Origin: Rhodococcus sp. P-2
GTDB lineage: Bacteria > Actinomycetota > Actinomycetes > Mycobacteriales > Mycobacteriaceae
DNA: 64,000 bases
Direction of reading: 5' to 3'
Assembly (NCBI RefSeq): GCF_016598535.1
Contig: NZ_CP066779.1
Coordinates: 3,038,001 to 3,102,000, forward strand
Position numbers and translations under genes: made by a program. Below, one piece after another: positions 23,897-33,627 of this stretch; within the stretch, counting starts at the first letter, position 1; each line of letters opens with the position of its first letter. The notes beneath the pieces are model-generated. The model did no database searches, was not told the origin of the DNA, and was given only the letters and a program-made list of their open reading frames with translations.

Positions 23897-25582
23897 ATGT
23901 CGATGGAAATGGTGTTAGCCGAAGCAGTGATAGACAGTGGGGACACGGCGTGGGTGCTGATCTCCGCTGGCCTGGTTCTCTTCATGGTTCCCGGACTCGC
24001 CTTCTTCTACGCCGGTCTGGTGCGTGGTAGCAGTGCGCTCGTCATGTTGCAGCAGAACCTCGTCCCACTCGGTCTCGTCTCGATTACCTGGGTCGTGTTC
24101 GGATACAGCTTCGCGTTCAGTGGAGACTGGGGTTCCGGCTTCCTCGGTGACCTCAGATTGTTCGGCTTGCAGGACATACACACTGCCGCCGCCCCGGGCT
24201 TCCACCTGATCGAAGGTGCAGTCGCGGTACCGACTCTGGCGTTCGTGGTCTATCAGATGATGTTCGCGATCATCACGCCCGCGCTGATCACCGGTGCGAC
24301 CGCAAACCGGCTCAAGCCCTTGGGCTGGGCCGTTCTGCTCGTGCTGTGGTCGATCATCGTCTACCCCCCGATTGCGCACTGGCTCTTCAATCCCGAAGGC
24401 TGGTTGGCGCTCCGCGGAGCCCAGGACTGGGCCGGCGGAATTGTCGTCCACGCATCCGCCGGCGCCGCCGCCCTGGCAATCTTGCTGGTGGTCGGCAAAC
24501 GTCCGGGATGGCCCAACGCCGAGGCAGTCCCGCACTCGGTGCCTCTGGCGTTGATCGGCGCAGGCATCCTGTGGTTCGGCTGGTTCGGATTCAACGCAGG
24601 CGACGGATTGGCCGCCGATGGTGTTGCGGCACAAGCCTTGATGAACACTCACATCGCCGCAGCGGGCGGCATGGTCGTCTGGCTCGTCATCGAAAGGTAT
24701 ACCGAGGGCAAGGCCACGGCGATCGGTGGAATCACCGGCGCGGTAGCCGGTCTCGCGACCGTTACTCCATGCGCCGGCTTCGTCAGCACCTTCTCCGCGT
24801 TGGCGATCGGCGCGCTTGCCGGACTGGTCTGCCACTTCGCGCTCGCGCTCAAGTCGATCTTCAAGTTCGACGACGCGCTCGACGTCATCGCGGTCCACTT
24901 CATCGGCGGCATCCTCGGTTCCCTCCTTCTCGGTTTGTTCGGCGAAAAGGCGATCAATTCGATCGGCCGCGATGGACTCTTCTTCGGCGGCGGCGCAGGA
25001 CTACTCGGCGAGCAGGCGCTGGCGTTGATCGTCGTCATCGCTTTCTCGTTCGTGGTGACCTGGCTGATCGCCACGGGCATCGAGAAGACCATCGGTCTCA
25101 AGCTGGCTCCGAAAGACCAGGTGGACATCGACCGTCGTCAGCAAGGCATGGACGCGTACCGCTACAACGCCGCATTCGTCGACGCCGGTGGTGCGCCGCA
25201 GACCAGCGGGTTCGACTCGGGGGTCCTGGTCGAGGGGGCAAAACTTGTTCCGAACCTCGGCGCCCCGAAGCACGAACTCATCACCGCGGTATTGCAGACC
25301 ATCGAGTCCGAGAAGCTTCGGGAGGCGCTGCTGGCTGCCGGAGCGGAGTCGATAGTCGTATCGGAAGCGCATGTCTCCGCGAGCGACTCGGCCTCGCTCA
25401 AGTTTCGCGGGCAACGCAACGACGTCGTGTTCACGGAGCGGTTGCGTGTCGAGGTGCTGGTCGCCTCGGAACATGCCCAGGCGGTTCTGGACGCGATCAA
25501 CGAGTACTCGGGCGGCAGGAGGAGCGGTTTCGTCCAGCAGGCGGCCGAACCTCTCACCGAAGCGACGGAACAGGGGAGCTGA
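23897..25582 (+). CDS. amt: Ammonium transporter Amt with C-terminal PII-like domain
   Basis: 561 aa; ATG with GGAGG upstream. Residues 1-410 are an 11-TM Amt channel with the usual periplasmic N-terminus, the conserved DxxxGxxVH-type motif (WAGGIVVHASAGAAAL) and second pore-His region (DVIAVHFIGG). Residues about 457-540 look like a PII (GlnB/GlnK) domain: HELITAVLQTIESEKLREALLAAGAESIVVSEAHV, a T-loop replacement, then FRGQRNDVVFTERLRVEVLVASEHAQAVLDAINEYSGG. The T-loop tyrosine region and the nucleotide-binding B-loop are shortened, so nucleotide response may differ. Amt proteins conduct ammonium; free PII normally gates them, and here the gate is built in. Followed directly by urease genes. 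Confidence 0.88.
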   Translation: MSMEMVLAEAVIDSGDTAWVLISAGLVLFMVPGLAFFYAGLVRGSSALVMLQQNLVPLGLVSITWVVFGYSFAFSGDWGSGFLGDLRLFGLQDIHTAAAPGFHLIEGAVAVPTLAFVVYQMMFAIITPALITGATANRLKPLGWAVLLVLWSIIVYPPIAHWLFNPEGWLALRGAQDWAGGIVVHASAGAAALAILLVVGKRPGWPNAEAVPHSVPLALIGAGILWFGWFGFNAGDGLAADGVAAQALMNTHIAAAGGMVVWLVIERYTEGKATAIGGITGAVAGLATVTPCAGFVSTFSALAIGALAGLVCHFALALKSIFKFDDALDVIAVHFIGGILGSLLLGLFGEKAINSIGRDGLFFGGGAGLLGEQALALIVVIAFSFVVTWLIATGIEKTIGLKLAPKDQVDIDRRQQGMDAYRYNAAFVDAGGAPQTSGFDSGVLVEGAKLVPNLGAPKHELITAVLQTIESEKLREALLAAGAESIVVSEAHVSASDSASLKFRGQRNDVVFTERLRVEVLVASEHAQAVLDAINEYSGGRRSGFVQQAAEPLTEATEQGS

Positions 25583-25633
25583 CATGTATTCGACGACAGG
25601 GAGTTACCGCATGATCGACAAGGAGCGTTCGGA

Positions 25634-25936
25634 ATGCATCTGACACCGCGAGAACTCGACAAGCTGACAATTCTCATGTTGGCGGATGTCGCACTGAGGC
25701 GAAAGGCAAAGGGGCTCAAACTCAATCATCCGGAGTCCGTCGCAGTCATCACTGCAGCCGCTCTGGAGGGAGCTCGGGAGGGCAAGACACTCGAGGAGGT
25801 CATGGCCGACGCATCGCACGCCTTGACGGTCGACGACGTGATGGAAGGTGTCGCGGAGATGATTCCGCGTGTGCAGGTCGAGGCGGTGTTCCTCGACGGT
25901 AGCCGGCTCGTCACCGTGCACTCTCCGATCCAGTAG
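25634..25936 (+). CDS. ureA: Urease subunit gamma
   Basis: 100 aa, the normal UreA length. It starts [39 protein letters not shown], a very conserved family opening, and contains [21 protein letters not shown] [11 protein letters not shown] near the end. AAGGAG lies upstream of the ATG. UreA, UreB and UreC form the (alpha beta gamma)3 nickel enzyme that hydrolyses urea to ammonia and carbamate. First gene of ureABCEFGD; 51 bp after amt, so probably co-transcribed with it. Confidence 0.95.
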   Translation: MHLTPRELDKLTILMLADVALRRKAKGLKLNHPESVAVITAAALEGAREGKTLEEVMADASHALTVDDVMEGVAEMIPRVQVEAVFLDGSRLVTVHSPIQ

Positions 25937-25965
25937 CCCGACCGAGATGTCAGGAGCACTCCAAG

Positions 25966-26403
25966 ATGGCAAGCAAATCGACGAAGAAGGATTCCGGCGG
26001 CGAGAAGAAAGTGCCGGTCGGCGGATATGTGTTGCGGGACGAGCCGATCGAGCTGAACGAGGGTCGTCCGCGTTTGAAGCTGCGAGTCCGAAATACCGGT
26101 GACCGTCCCATCCAGGTGGGTTCGCACTATCACTTCATGGAAGTCAATCGCGCGTTGTCGTTCGATCGTGAACAGTCCTTCGGCTGGCGCCTCGATATTC
26201 CCGCGGGCACGGCGGTCAGGTTCGAGCCGGGCGACGAGAAGGAAGTGACGTTGGTGCCGTTCGGAGGCAAGCAACGGGTTCAAGGCTTCAACGGACTTGT
26301 CGACGGTTGGGCGCCGACCCACGCCGCCTACCGGCCGAGGCTCCCCGGAGCCGTCCAGCGTGCCGAAGAACTCGGCTTCCTGTCCGAACCTCAAACCGAC
26401 TGA
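25966..26403 (+). CDS. ureB: Urease subunit beta
   Basis: 145 aa, longer than the roughly 100 residues typical of free-standing UreB because of an added Lys-rich N-terminus ([12 protein letters not shown]) and a C-terminal tail after residue 115. The beta core is clear: [45 protein letters not shown], and [27 protein letters not shown]. Located 29 bp after ureA. It packs on UreC in the holoenzyme. Confidence 0.93.
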   Translation: MASKSTKKDSGGEKKVPVGGYVLRDEPIELNEGRPRLKLRVRNTGDRPIQVGSHYHFMEVNRALSFDREQSFGWRLDIPAGTAVRFEPGDEKEVTLVPFGGKQRVQGFNGLVDGWAPTHAAYRPRLPGAVQRAEELGFLSEPQTD

Positions 26404-26438
26404 TTCTCGTTCACGGCGGACGAAGGAGAGCAACACCC

Positions 26439-28157
26439 ATGACAAGCATTTCGAGACAAGAGTATTCGGGTCTGTTCGGGGTTACCACGGGTGACCAGAT
26501 CAGGCTCGGCAACACCGACCTGTACATCGAGGTCGAGGAAGATCTTCGAACCATCGGCGACGAGTCGATCTACGGCGGCGGCAAGACGCTGCGCGACGGC
26601 ATGGGCCAGGATCCGGAGTCGTGCAGCATCGACGGTGCCCTCGACCTCGTGATCACCAACGTGGTTATCGTCGATGCAACCATCGGCGTCGTCAAGGCAG
26701 ACGTGGGAATCAAGGACGGGAAGATCGTCGGCTGGGGCAAGGCGGGAAACTCCAGCACGATGGAAGGCGTCACTCCGGGGCTGACGACCGGTCCGGCGAC
26801 CGACGCGATCTCCGGTGAGCAGATGATTCTCACTGCCGCCGGCATCGATCCACACGTGCACCTCGTGTCACCGCAGCAGGCGTATCACGCGCTCAGTGGG
26901 GGAGTGACCACGCTGATCGGTGGCGGCATCGGCCCGACCGACGGAACCAACGGCACCACCATCACTTCCGGCATCTGGAACATGGAGATGATGCTCAAGG
27001 CCAACGAGGGTTTGCCGGTCAACGTCTGCATGCTGGGCAAGGGTAACTCGTCCGGGCATCAGTCCCTGGTCGAACAGATCAAGGCCGGTGCGGCCGGTCT
27101 GAAGGTCCACGAGGACTGGGGCGCAACCCCGGCCACGATTCGTGAGTCTCTGCGGGTGGCAGACGAAATGGATGTTCAGGTCGCCATTCACACGGATACG
27201 CTCAACGAGGCCGGCTACGTCGAGGACACCATCGCGGCCTTCGAAGGACGCACGATTCACACCTATCACAGCGAGGGCGCGGGTGGCGGCCACGCACCCG
27301 ACATTCTGCGGGTGACGGGAGAGGACAACGTACTTCCGGCGTCGACCAACCCGACGTTGCCGTACGGCATCAACACTCAGGCCGAACTCTTCGACATGAT
27401 CATGGTCTGTCACAACCTCAATCCCAAAGTGCCCTCGGATGTTTCTTTTGCCGAGTCCCGCGTTCGCGCCGAGACGATCGGTGCCGAGAACGTACTGCAG
27501 GACATGGGCGTCATCTCGATGTTCTCGAGTGACTCACAGGCGATGGGCCGCGTCGGAGAAAACTGGCTACGCGCGATCCAAACAGCGGACTGCATGAAGC
27601 GGTCCCGCGGGAAGCTGCCCGAGGATTCGCCGACGCACGACAACTTCCGCGTGTTGCGTTACGTCGCGAAGGTCACGATCAATCCCGCGTTGACGTTCGG
27701 TCTTTCGCATGTGGTCGGGTCGATCGGTGTCGGGAAGATGGCGGATCTTGTTCTCTGGGAGCCCGCATTCTTCGGTGCGAAGCCGAAGACGATCATCAAG
27801 AACGGTCTGATCAGCTGGCACGCCATGGGAGATCCGAATGCGTCGCTCCCGACACCACAACCGGTGATCTACCGGCCGATGTTCGGTGGATTCGGCAAGG
27901 CGTTGCCGCAGAGTTCGGTCTCGTTCGTCTCGCGAGCGGCACTCGACGACGGCATCAAGGACAGGCTCGGTCTAGAACGTCAGGTTGTTGCTGTCGAGGG
28001 AACCAGAACAGTCACCAAGCGTGATCTGGTTCGCAACTCGGCCACTCCGGAAATCAAGGTGGACCCGGAGACCTTCGCGGTGACTGCGGACGGCGTCCAC
28101 GCATACGTCGAACCTGCCGAATCCATTCGCTTGAACCAACTTTACTTCTTCAGTTAG
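26439..28157 (+). CDS. ureC: Urease subunit alpha (catalytic)
   Basis: 572 aa from the ATG at 26439 with GAAGGAGAG upstream. Nickel ligands are recognisable: HVHLVSPQQ, the carbamylated Lys in [43 protein letters not shown] and the Asp in SSDSQAMGR. The mobile-flap motif usually written MVCHHL reads MVCHNLNP here: the essential first His is kept and the second is Asn. Nearby residues ([40 protein letters not shown]) also depart from the common actinobacterial sequence, so this is a divergent urease, though all catalytic ligands seem present. Confidence 0.94.
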   Translation: MTSISRQEYSGLFGVTTGDQIRLGNTDLYIEVEEDLRTIGDESIYGGGKTLRDGMGQDPESCSIDGALDLVITNVVIVDATIGVVKADVGIKDGKIVGWGKAGNSSTMEGVTPGLTTGPATDAISGEQMILTAAGIDPHVHLVSPQQAYHALSGGVTTLIGGGIGPTDGTNGTTITSGIWNMEMMLKANEGLPVNVCMLGKGNSSGHQSLVEQIKAGAAGLKVHEDWGATPATIRESLRVADEMDVQVAIHTDTLNEAGYVEDTIAAFEGRTIHTYHSEGAGGGHAPDILRVTGEDNVLPASTNPTLPYGINTQAELFDMIMVCHNLNPKVPSDVSFAESRVRAETIGAENVLQDMGVISMFSSDSQAMGRVGENWLRAIQTADCMKRSRGKLPEDSPTHDNFRVLRYVAKVTINPALTFGLSHVVGSIGVGKMADLVLWEPAFFGAKPKTIIKNGLISWHAMGDPNASLPTPQPVIYRPMFGGFGKALPQSSVSFVSRAALDDGIKDRLGLERQVVAVEGTRTVTKRDLVRNSATPEIKVDPETFAVTADGVHAYVEPAESIRLNQLYFFS

Positions 28158-28166
28158 GGGTCTCCT

Positions 28167-28814
28167 GTGTCGGGAACAATCACACACACGCACGGCGCCG
28201 ATGCGACGCCACACACGCACGGCGAGATGACCGCGCCGAGCGGAAAGCCGACGCGAATCGACGCGCTGCTCGGGAAGGAGACCGACGAGGAGTGGGTCGG
28301 TCGACTCGACAATGCGGTAGTCGACGTCTTGTCGCTCGATCAGTGGGAAGCGCAGAAGAGTCGGCTACGACGCACCACGATCGGTGGCCGTGAATTGGCC
28401 GTCTCGCTCGATCGGGGTATTCAGTTGCAGGATGGCGACATTCTGCTGTGGGACGAGCCGGCGAACACCGTCGTCGTGGCCAGGATCAACCTCAAGGACG
28501 TGTTGGAGATCGACCTGAGCGCACTGGTCGACGTCACGCCCGAGAAGATGATTCAGACGTGCCTGGAGTTGGGACATGCCGTGGGTAACCAGCACTGGCC
28601 TGCCGTGGTGAAGGGAATGAAGGTCTACGTTCCGTTGACGGTCGACAAGGCGGTCATGGGCTCGGTGATGCGGACACATGCTTTCGAGGGCATCGAGTAC
28701 ACCTTCATCCCGGGTGCCGAGGTCATTCCCTACATCGCTCCACACGAGGCACGCCGTTTGTTCGGTGCGGCCGCTCGTGAGGGCGAGGGGCATACCCATG
28801 ACCCTCTCGTCTGA
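28167..28814 (+). CDS. ureE: Urease accessory protein UreE (nickel metallochaperone)
   Basis: 215 aa, GTG start at 28167, 9 bp after ureC. The His-rich region is at the N-terminus (THTHGADATPHTHG), plus HTHD at the extreme C-terminus, where many UreE proteins carry it only at the end. The core follows UreE: RRTTIGGRELAVSLDRGIQLQDGDILLWDEPANTVVVARI, the LGHAVGNQHWPAVVKGMKVYVPL metal site and HAFEGIEYTFIPGAEVIPY. It delivers Ni2+ to the UreDFG-apourease complex. The 3' end overlaps ureF by 17 bp. Confidence 0.9.
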   Translation: MSGTITHTHGADATPHTHGEMTAPSGKPTRIDALLGKETDEEWVGRLDNAVVDVLSLDQWEAQKSRLRRTTIGGRELAVSLDRGIQLQDGDILLWDEPANTVVVARINLKDVLEIDLSALVDVTPEKMIQTCLELGHAVGNQHWPAVVKGMKVYVPLTVDKAVMGSVMRTHAFEGIEYTFIPGAEVIPYIAPHEARRLFGAAAREGEGHTHDPLV

Positions 28815-29511
28815 GGGATCCGGGCTCAGCATCAACCGCGCGATGCGGATGATGCAGTTTTCCGATTCCATGTTCCCGGTCGGTTCCTTCTCGTTCTCCA
28901 ACGGTTTGGAATCGGCCGTGGCGCAGGGAATTGTCACCGACGGTCCGTCGCTGCGGGAGTTCGTACTCTCGGCGGCGCATCAGGGGGCGACGTGCGACGG
29001 TATCGCCGTACTCGCGGCGCACCGGGGCGCGACAGCCGGTGACTTCTCGGCGATCCTCGCCGCCGATCATGCAGTGATCGAACGCAAGCTCAACGAAGAA
29101 GCACGCACGATGAGTACCCGGATGGGTAAGAAGTTGGCCGAACTCGGCGGGCGCTTGGCCGGTGAGACCCTGTTCAACAAGTGGTTGGCCGCGATCGCAT
29201 CGGGGGAGACGCCGGGTACCTACCCCGTCGGCCTCGGAATTGCGTTCGCGGAGATGGGTTCTCCGGAGGAGGACGCTTTCACGGTCAATCAGTACGGTGT
29301 CGCGATGACGTTGCTCGGCGCTGCCCTTCGCATCGTCCGAGTAGATCACCTTGCGACGCAGGAGATTCTGTTCGAGGTCAATCAGAGCGCCGGCCGTGAG
29401 TACGCCGCAGTGCGTGACTACGGACTCGACGACATGTCCAATTTCGCCCCGATGATCGACATTCTGGCTGCGGTTCACGTCAAGGCGCACGTCCGAATGT
29501 TCATGAACTAG
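28798..29511 (+). CDS. ureF: Urease accessory protein UreF
   Basis: 237 aa from the ATG at 28798, inside the end of ureE; an upstream extension to 28678 is only overlap with ureE. All-helical UreF features: MMQFSDSMFPVGSFSFSNGLESAVAQG at the start and LGIAFAEMGSPEEDAFTVNQYGVAMTLLGAALRIVRVDH in the middle. UreF works with UreD and UreG as the GTPase-gating part of the nickel-insertion complex. Confidence 0.92.
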   Translation: MTLSSEGSGLSINRAMRMMQFSDSMFPVGSFSFSNGLESAVAQGIVTDGPSLREFVLSAAHQGATCDGIAVLAAHRGATAGDFSAILAADHAVIERKLNEEARTMSTRMGKKLAELGGRLAGETLFNKWLAAIASGETPGTYPVGLGIAFAEMGSPEEDAFTVNQYGVAMTLLGAALRIVRVDHLATQEILFEVNQSAGREYAAVRDYGLDDMSNFAPMIDILAAVHVKAHVRMFMN

Positions 29512-29521
29512 AAGGAGAACG

Positions 29522-30163
29522 ATGAAGAAGACAACGCGCATCGGAATCGGCGGACCCGTGGGTTCGGGTAAGACCGCACTCATCGAGGCGATCACGCCGG
29601 AGTTCATCAAGCGGGGCACCAGCGTTCTGATCATCACCAACGACGTGGTCACCACCGAAGATGCCAAGCATGTGCGCAAGGCTCTCAAAGGTGTTCTCGT
29701 GGAGGAACGTATCGTCGGCGTGGAGACGGGAGCCTGCCCACACACCGCCGTCCGCGAAGACCCGAGTATGAATCTCGCGGCCGTCGAGGACATGGAGAAG
29801 ACGTTCCCGGACACCGACGTGGTCTTCATCGAAAGTGGTGGCGACAACCTCACACTGACGTTCAGCCCTGCTTTGGTCGACTTCTTCATCTACGTCATCG
29901 ACGTAGCCGCAGGCGACAAGATTCCGCGCAAGAACGGTCCGGGAATCTCGCAGTCCGACATCCTGGTCATCAACAAGACCGATCTCGCACCGTACGTCAA
30001 CGCAGATCTCGGAGTCATGGATCGCGACTCCAAGGGAATGCGGGGAGACAAGCCGTTCGTCTTCACCAATTGCATGACAGGGGAAGGCATCAAGGACGTG
30101 GTGGACCTGATCGTGCACGGAGTCCTCTTCGACGAAGAGGAAGTGGGAGCGAGCGCACCGTGA
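29522..30163 (+). CDS. ureG: Urease accessory GTPase UreG
   Basis: 213 aa with AGAAGGAG before the ATG. SIMIBI-class GTPase: P-loop GGPVGSGKTALIEAI, the EERIVGVETGACPHTAVREDPSMNL segment containing the CPH nickel site, VFIESGGDNLT (ESGGDNL switch) and NKTDLAPYV for guanine recognition. GTP hydrolysis drives nickel delivery. Its stop overlaps the GTG of ureD (GTGA). Confidence 0.95.
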   Translation: MKKTTRIGIGGPVGSGKTALIEAITPEFIKRGTSVLIITNDVVTTEDAKHVRKALKGVLVEERIVGVETGACPHTAVREDPSMNLAAVEDMEKTFPDTDVVFIESGGDNLTLTFSPALVDFFIYVIDVAAGDKIPRKNGPGISQSDILVINKTDLAPYVNADLGVMDRDSKGMRGDKPFVFTNCMTGEGIKDVVDLIVHGVLFDEEEVGASAP

Positions 30164-31107
30164 GCGCACCGCCCGTCCCGGGAGCATCGCGAGCGCTCCC
30201 GGGGCCGATCCCGACCATCCCGGAACTCGACCAGTACCAGGATCAACCGAAGCAGGCCCCAGCCGGCAAGGTCGGGAAGACCGGCGTTCTCGAGATGCGA
30301 TTTGTCGACCGTGGCGACAAGACGATTCTGCGGGACATGTACCGCAAGACACCGCTGCTGGTTCAGCAGGCGCTGTACTGGGACGAAGCGTTGCCGACCA
30401 TGCCGTGCGTCTACATGATTTCCACGTCCGGCAGTGTGTTGCAAGGCGATCGACTGTTCCTCACCATCGAGATGGAGCCGGGTTCCCTCGCGCACGTGAC
30501 CACTCAGTCGGCCACGAAGGTCCACCGGATGGATGCCAATCACGCGTCGCAACTCCAGAAAGTGGTGCTCGCGGAGAATTCGTATCTCGAACTGATGCCG
30601 GGGGTGACGATTCCGCACCGCAACGCGAGGTACTACGCGCGCACCGACATCACGGTGGATCCGACTGCAACGCTTTTGTTCTCGGAGATCGTCATGCCAG
30701 GTCGTAAGTACCACGACGGCGGAGAGATGTTCGTCTACGACCTGTACTCCACAATGATCAAGGCGGAGCGTCCGGACGGGGAGAACCTCTTCACCGAGAA
30801 GCTGGTGATCGAACCGGCACGTTTTCCCGTGCGATACGGCGGAATCATGGGCGATCACGACGTGTTCGGCAATGTCATCTTGTTGACACCGAAGGAACAT
30901 GCCGACGCGATTCTCGAAGAGGTAGTTCCGGGCCGTGACGGCAAGGTCGTTTCCGGAGCGAGTCGGCTACCGAACGACGCTGGTCTCATCTTCAAAGTCC
31001 TCGGTCCGGAGAGCGAACCCGTCAAGGCAAAGGTTCGTGATTTCTGGGCTCTGGTGCGAAAGGCAGTTCTGGACACCACCATTCCGCCCGTCCCGCTCTG
31101 GGGATGA
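30160..31107 (+). CDS. ureD: Urease accessory protein UreD/UreH
   Basis: 315 aa from the GTG at 30160 overlapping the ureG stop. UreD signatures: PLLVQQALYWDEALPTMPCVYMISTSGSVLQGDRL, HVTTQSATKVHRMDANHASQ, NSYLELMPGVTIPHRNARYYARTDI and KYHDGGEMFVYDLYSTM. UreD is the scaffold that docks UreF-UreG onto apourease. It closes the accessory set, so gene order is ABCEFGD. The first 30 residues are Pro-rich and not conserved. Confidence 0.92.
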   Translation: MSAPPVPGASRALPGPIPTIPELDQYQDQPKQAPAGKVGKTGVLEMRFVDRGDKTILRDMYRKTPLLVQQALYWDEALPTMPCVYMISTSGSVLQGDRLFLTIEMEPGSLAHVTTQSATKVHRMDANHASQLQKVVLAENSYLELMPGVTIPHRNARYYARTDITVDPTATLLFSEIVMPGRKYHDGGEMFVYDLYSTMIKAERPDGENLFTEKLVIEPARFPVRYGGIMGDHDVFGNVILLTPKEHADAILEEVVPGRDGKVVSGASRLPNDAGLIFKVLGPESEPVKAKVRDFWALVRKAVLDTTIPPVPLWG

Positions 31108-31141
31108 CGCGGATCGCCGGAGAAGGATCGAGGGACGTGCG

Positions 31142-32185
31142 ATGACCACCATCACCAAGCCGTGGGACGACGTCGCGGACAAGAACGTCGTGCTCAGATT
31201 CATCGACACGAATCTCAAAGGCTCCGGGCAAGTGATGTTTCAGGGCAATGCGCTGACCGGCCTGCTGTTTCTGGTCGGCATCTTCTGGGGCGCGACAGCC
31301 GCGGACACGATCACCGTCGCGATCGGTGCCGTGGTGGGTCTGGTGGTATCCACCGTCACCGGCATGATGCTGCATTCTGACGACGATTCGATGCGTATCG
31401 GCCTGTACGGGTACAACGGAATTCTTGTGGGAGCTGCCTTTCCGACATTCCTTGCCGGTGGCGTGATGCTGTGGATCTACCTCGTGGTGGGAGCTGCTGC
31501 GTCGACCATCGCGTTCCTGGCGGTTGCCAATGTCTTCAAGACGTGGGGCGTACCGGCACTGACATTTCCGTTCAACCTCGTCAACTGGTTCTTTCTCCTC
31601 GCGGCATTCCAGTTCTTGCGGATCGAAACGTCGGACCTCAGCGCGGGCCAGTTTCCGCAACACATCGGGGACGCGTCGGTTCATGCCGACATCACGTTCA
31701 GCTTCCTGTGGGACACGCTGTTCCGCAACGTCTCCCAGATCTTTCTGATCAACAACACCGTCACCGGCATCATCTTCGTGATCGCGCTGCTGGTCGCGTC
31801 ACGCTGGGCGGCGTTGTTCGCGCTCATCGGTTCCGCGATAGCGATGGGTGCGGTGCTGGCGCTGGGTGCCAACACCGTAGACGTCGGCAACGGTCTTTAC
31901 GGGCTCAGTTCGGTGCTGACGGCAATCGCTCTGGGGTCGGTGTTCTACAACCCGTCGTGGCGTGTGTTCGTCTACACCGTCTTCGGCGTGCTGGTGACTG
32001 TTGTCATCCACGGCACGCTGGTATCGGCCTTCGCCCCGATTGGCCTGCCCGCCGGGACGGGCCCGTTCGTCTTCGCTACATGGCTGTTCCTGCTGCCGAA
32101 GAAGAAATTCGTTCCCATCCAGCACGACACCATCGAGGGCGGAGCGGCCGAGGGCAAGGATTCGATCGCGAAGGCCAACGGATAG
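31142..32185 (+). CDS. Urea transporter (UT family)
   Basis: 347 aa; ATG at 31142 with GAGGG upstream. About ten hydrophobic segments with the internal two-fold repeat of UT channels: GLLFLVGIFWGA..GLYGYNGILVGAAFPTF in the first half and NTVTGIIFVIALLV..GLYGLSSVLTAIALGSVF in the second. NGxLxG-like motifs line the urea selectivity filter in the family. It lies 34 bp after ureD on the same strand. Together with urease and Amt it forms a urea uptake, hydrolysis and ammonium handling unit. Confidence 0.88.
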   Translation: MTTITKPWDDVADKNVVLRFIDTNLKGSGQVMFQGNALTGLLFLVGIFWGATAADTITVAIGAVVGLVVSTVTGMMLHSDDDSMRIGLYGYNGILVGAAFPTFLAGGVMLWIYLVVGAAASTIAFLAVANVFKTWGVPALTFPFNLVNWFFLLAAFQFLRIETSDLSAGQFPQHIGDASVHADITFSFLWDTLFRNVSQIFLINNTVTGIIFVIALLVASRWAALFALIGSAIAMGAVLALGANTVDVGNGLYGLSSVLTAIALGSVFYNPSWRVFVYTVFGVLVTVVIHGTLVSAFAPIGLPAGTGPFVFATWLFLLPKKKFVPIQHDTIEGGAAEGKDSIAKANG

Positions 32186-32274
32186 AAAGGTGATCGGCGA
32201 GGCGCCCGTACGCTAGGGCATGCGATGAGTACATCTATTCGCCCTGCCGCCACCGTCGAACAGAAAGCACCCAC

Positions 32275-33201
32275 ATGACAGACGCCAGCGCCCCTCGCAT
32301 CCACCTCGGTCCCGTCGAGGATCCTCACGTCGCCGACGGAATACGCCGAGCCGGTGGAGCTCTCGTTCCACTGGCAGAAGCCGAGGGCGTCGTGTGGGTA
32401 CAGGGGCCGGAGACGTTCCCGTCGTCGCTACCCGATTCGGTTCGCTGGGTGCAGTTGCCGTTCGCCGGGATCGAGCCCTGGTTCGACGCCGGTGTGATCG
32501 ACGACAAGCGGGTCTGGACGTCTGCTGCCGGGGCGTACGCGGGCAATGTCGCCGAACATACGATGATGCTTCTCCTCGCCGGTGTGCGCTCTCTCCCCGA
32601 ACAATTGGCGGCGCAGTCGTGGCGCAAGGAAGAGTTCGACCCGCGGGTGGGTACCTTGCAGGGCTCGACGGTGGCGATCATCGGTTGCGGCGGCATCGGC
32701 CGTGCGTTGATCCCGTACCTCGCCGCGTCCAAGGTCAAGGTCATCGCGATCACCCGCTCCGGGACCCCTGTCGATGGTGCTTCCGAAACGCTCTCGGCCG
32801 ACCGCACCGGCGAAATCTGGTCCAAGGCTGATCACTTCGTGATCGCGGCGCCCTCGACATCCGCGACGCGGCATCTGGTCGGCAAGGCTGAACTGGACCA
32901 GATGTCGGAGTCGAGCTGGATCGTGAACATCGCACGAGGCAACCTGGTCGACACCGAGGCGCTGGTCGATGCTCTCGAAGCTGGTTCGATCGGGGGTGCA
33001 GCACTGGACGTCACCGACCCCGAGCCGCTCCCGGACGGGCACCGGTTGTGGAAGCTCCCCAACGCGATCATCACTCCGCACGTCGCCAACCCGGCTACGA
33101 CGCTCACGCGTGTGCTGGCAGATCACGTGGCCGCCAACGTCGCACGATTCGCTGCGGGTGAGGACCTCGCTGCGGTAATCGATCCGTCGGCGGGCTACTG
33201 A
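32275..33201 (+). CDS. D-isomer-specific 2-hydroxyacid dehydrogenase
   Basis: 308 aa. NAD-binding Rossmann motif IIGCGGIGRALIPYLAASKVKVIAITRSG, the substrate Arg in VNIARGNLVDTEALVDALEAGSIGGAALDVTDPEPLPDGHRLW, and the catalytic His in NAIITPHVANPA. The Glu of the Arg-Glu-His triad is in DPEPLP. Family reactions interconvert 2-oxo- and D-2-hydroxyacids with NAD(P)H; the substrate is not determinable here. The 3' end overlaps the convergent DUF4259 gene by 7 bp. Confidence 0.87.
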   Translation: MTDASAPRIHLGPVEDPHVADGIRRAGGALVPLAEAEGVVWVQGPETFPSSLPDSVRWVQLPFAGIEPWFDAGVIDDKRVWTSAAGAYAGNVAEHTMMLLLAGVRSLPEQLAAQSWRKEEFDPRVGTLQGSTVAIIGCGGIGRALIPYLAASKVKVIAITRSGTPVDGASETLSADRTGEIWSKADHFVIAAPSTSATRHLVGKAELDQMSESSWIVNIARGNLVDTEALVDALEAGSIGGAALDVTDPEPLPDGHRLWKLPNAIITPHVANPATTLTRVLADHVAANVARFAAGEDLAAVIDPSAGY

Positions 33202-33602
33202 ACCGACAGAACGCGCAAATCCTCTAGACCGTCCACGACGGGAACTCGCCACGACGCAAGCTCTTCCGGTCCCTGCTCGTCCCACAGTTCGAACAGTTCC
33301 GAATCGGTCGATGCGATGGTGCGCTCGACCATCTCGATCAGCCAGGTGAGCCGCTCGCTGGTCAGGGTCGAGGTGAAGGAATCGAGATCGAGGTCTTGGG
33401 TGGCAGGGTCGCGCTTGCGATCGGCGCGCACGATCAGCACCAATTCGAGCAAGGCGACGGCGATTTGGCCGCCGTCCACTTCTAGGTAGTCGTCCTCGAA
33501 TGCCCACTCCACCGTTTCGAAGGTGAAGTCACCGTGTCCGATGGACGCGATCAAATCCCCTGCACCGTCGTTCTCGAACGGTCCCGATCCCCACGCGCCC
33601 AC
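33195..33602 (-). CDS. DUF4259 protein
   Basis: 135 aa starting MGAWGSGPFENDGAGDLIAS, the diagnostic opening of the DUF4259 family (MGxWGxGxFxND). The rest is acidic and helical (EWAFEDDYLEVDGGQIAVALLELV). Cytosolic, function unknown. Convergent with the 2-hydroxyacid dehydrogenase and overlapping its last 7 bases, which leaves no room for a dedicated terminator. Confidence 0.8.
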   Translation of the reverse strand: MGAWGSGPFENDGAGDLIASIGHGDFTFETVEWAFEDDYLEVDGGQIAVALLELVLIVRADRKRDPATQDLDLDSFTSTLTSERLTWLIEMVERTIASTDSELFELWDEQGPEELASWRVPVVDGLEDLRVLSVQ

Positions 33603-33627
33603 TGTCTACTCTTTTCCGATTGCCGTG

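Noticed and set aside
23897..24898. Long reverse-strand open frames across amt (23915-24898) and similar long opposite-strand frames over ureC, wzm/wzt and tyrA
   Set aside because: They mirror the codon pattern of real genes in high-GC DNA, have charged low-complexity translations and no family features.
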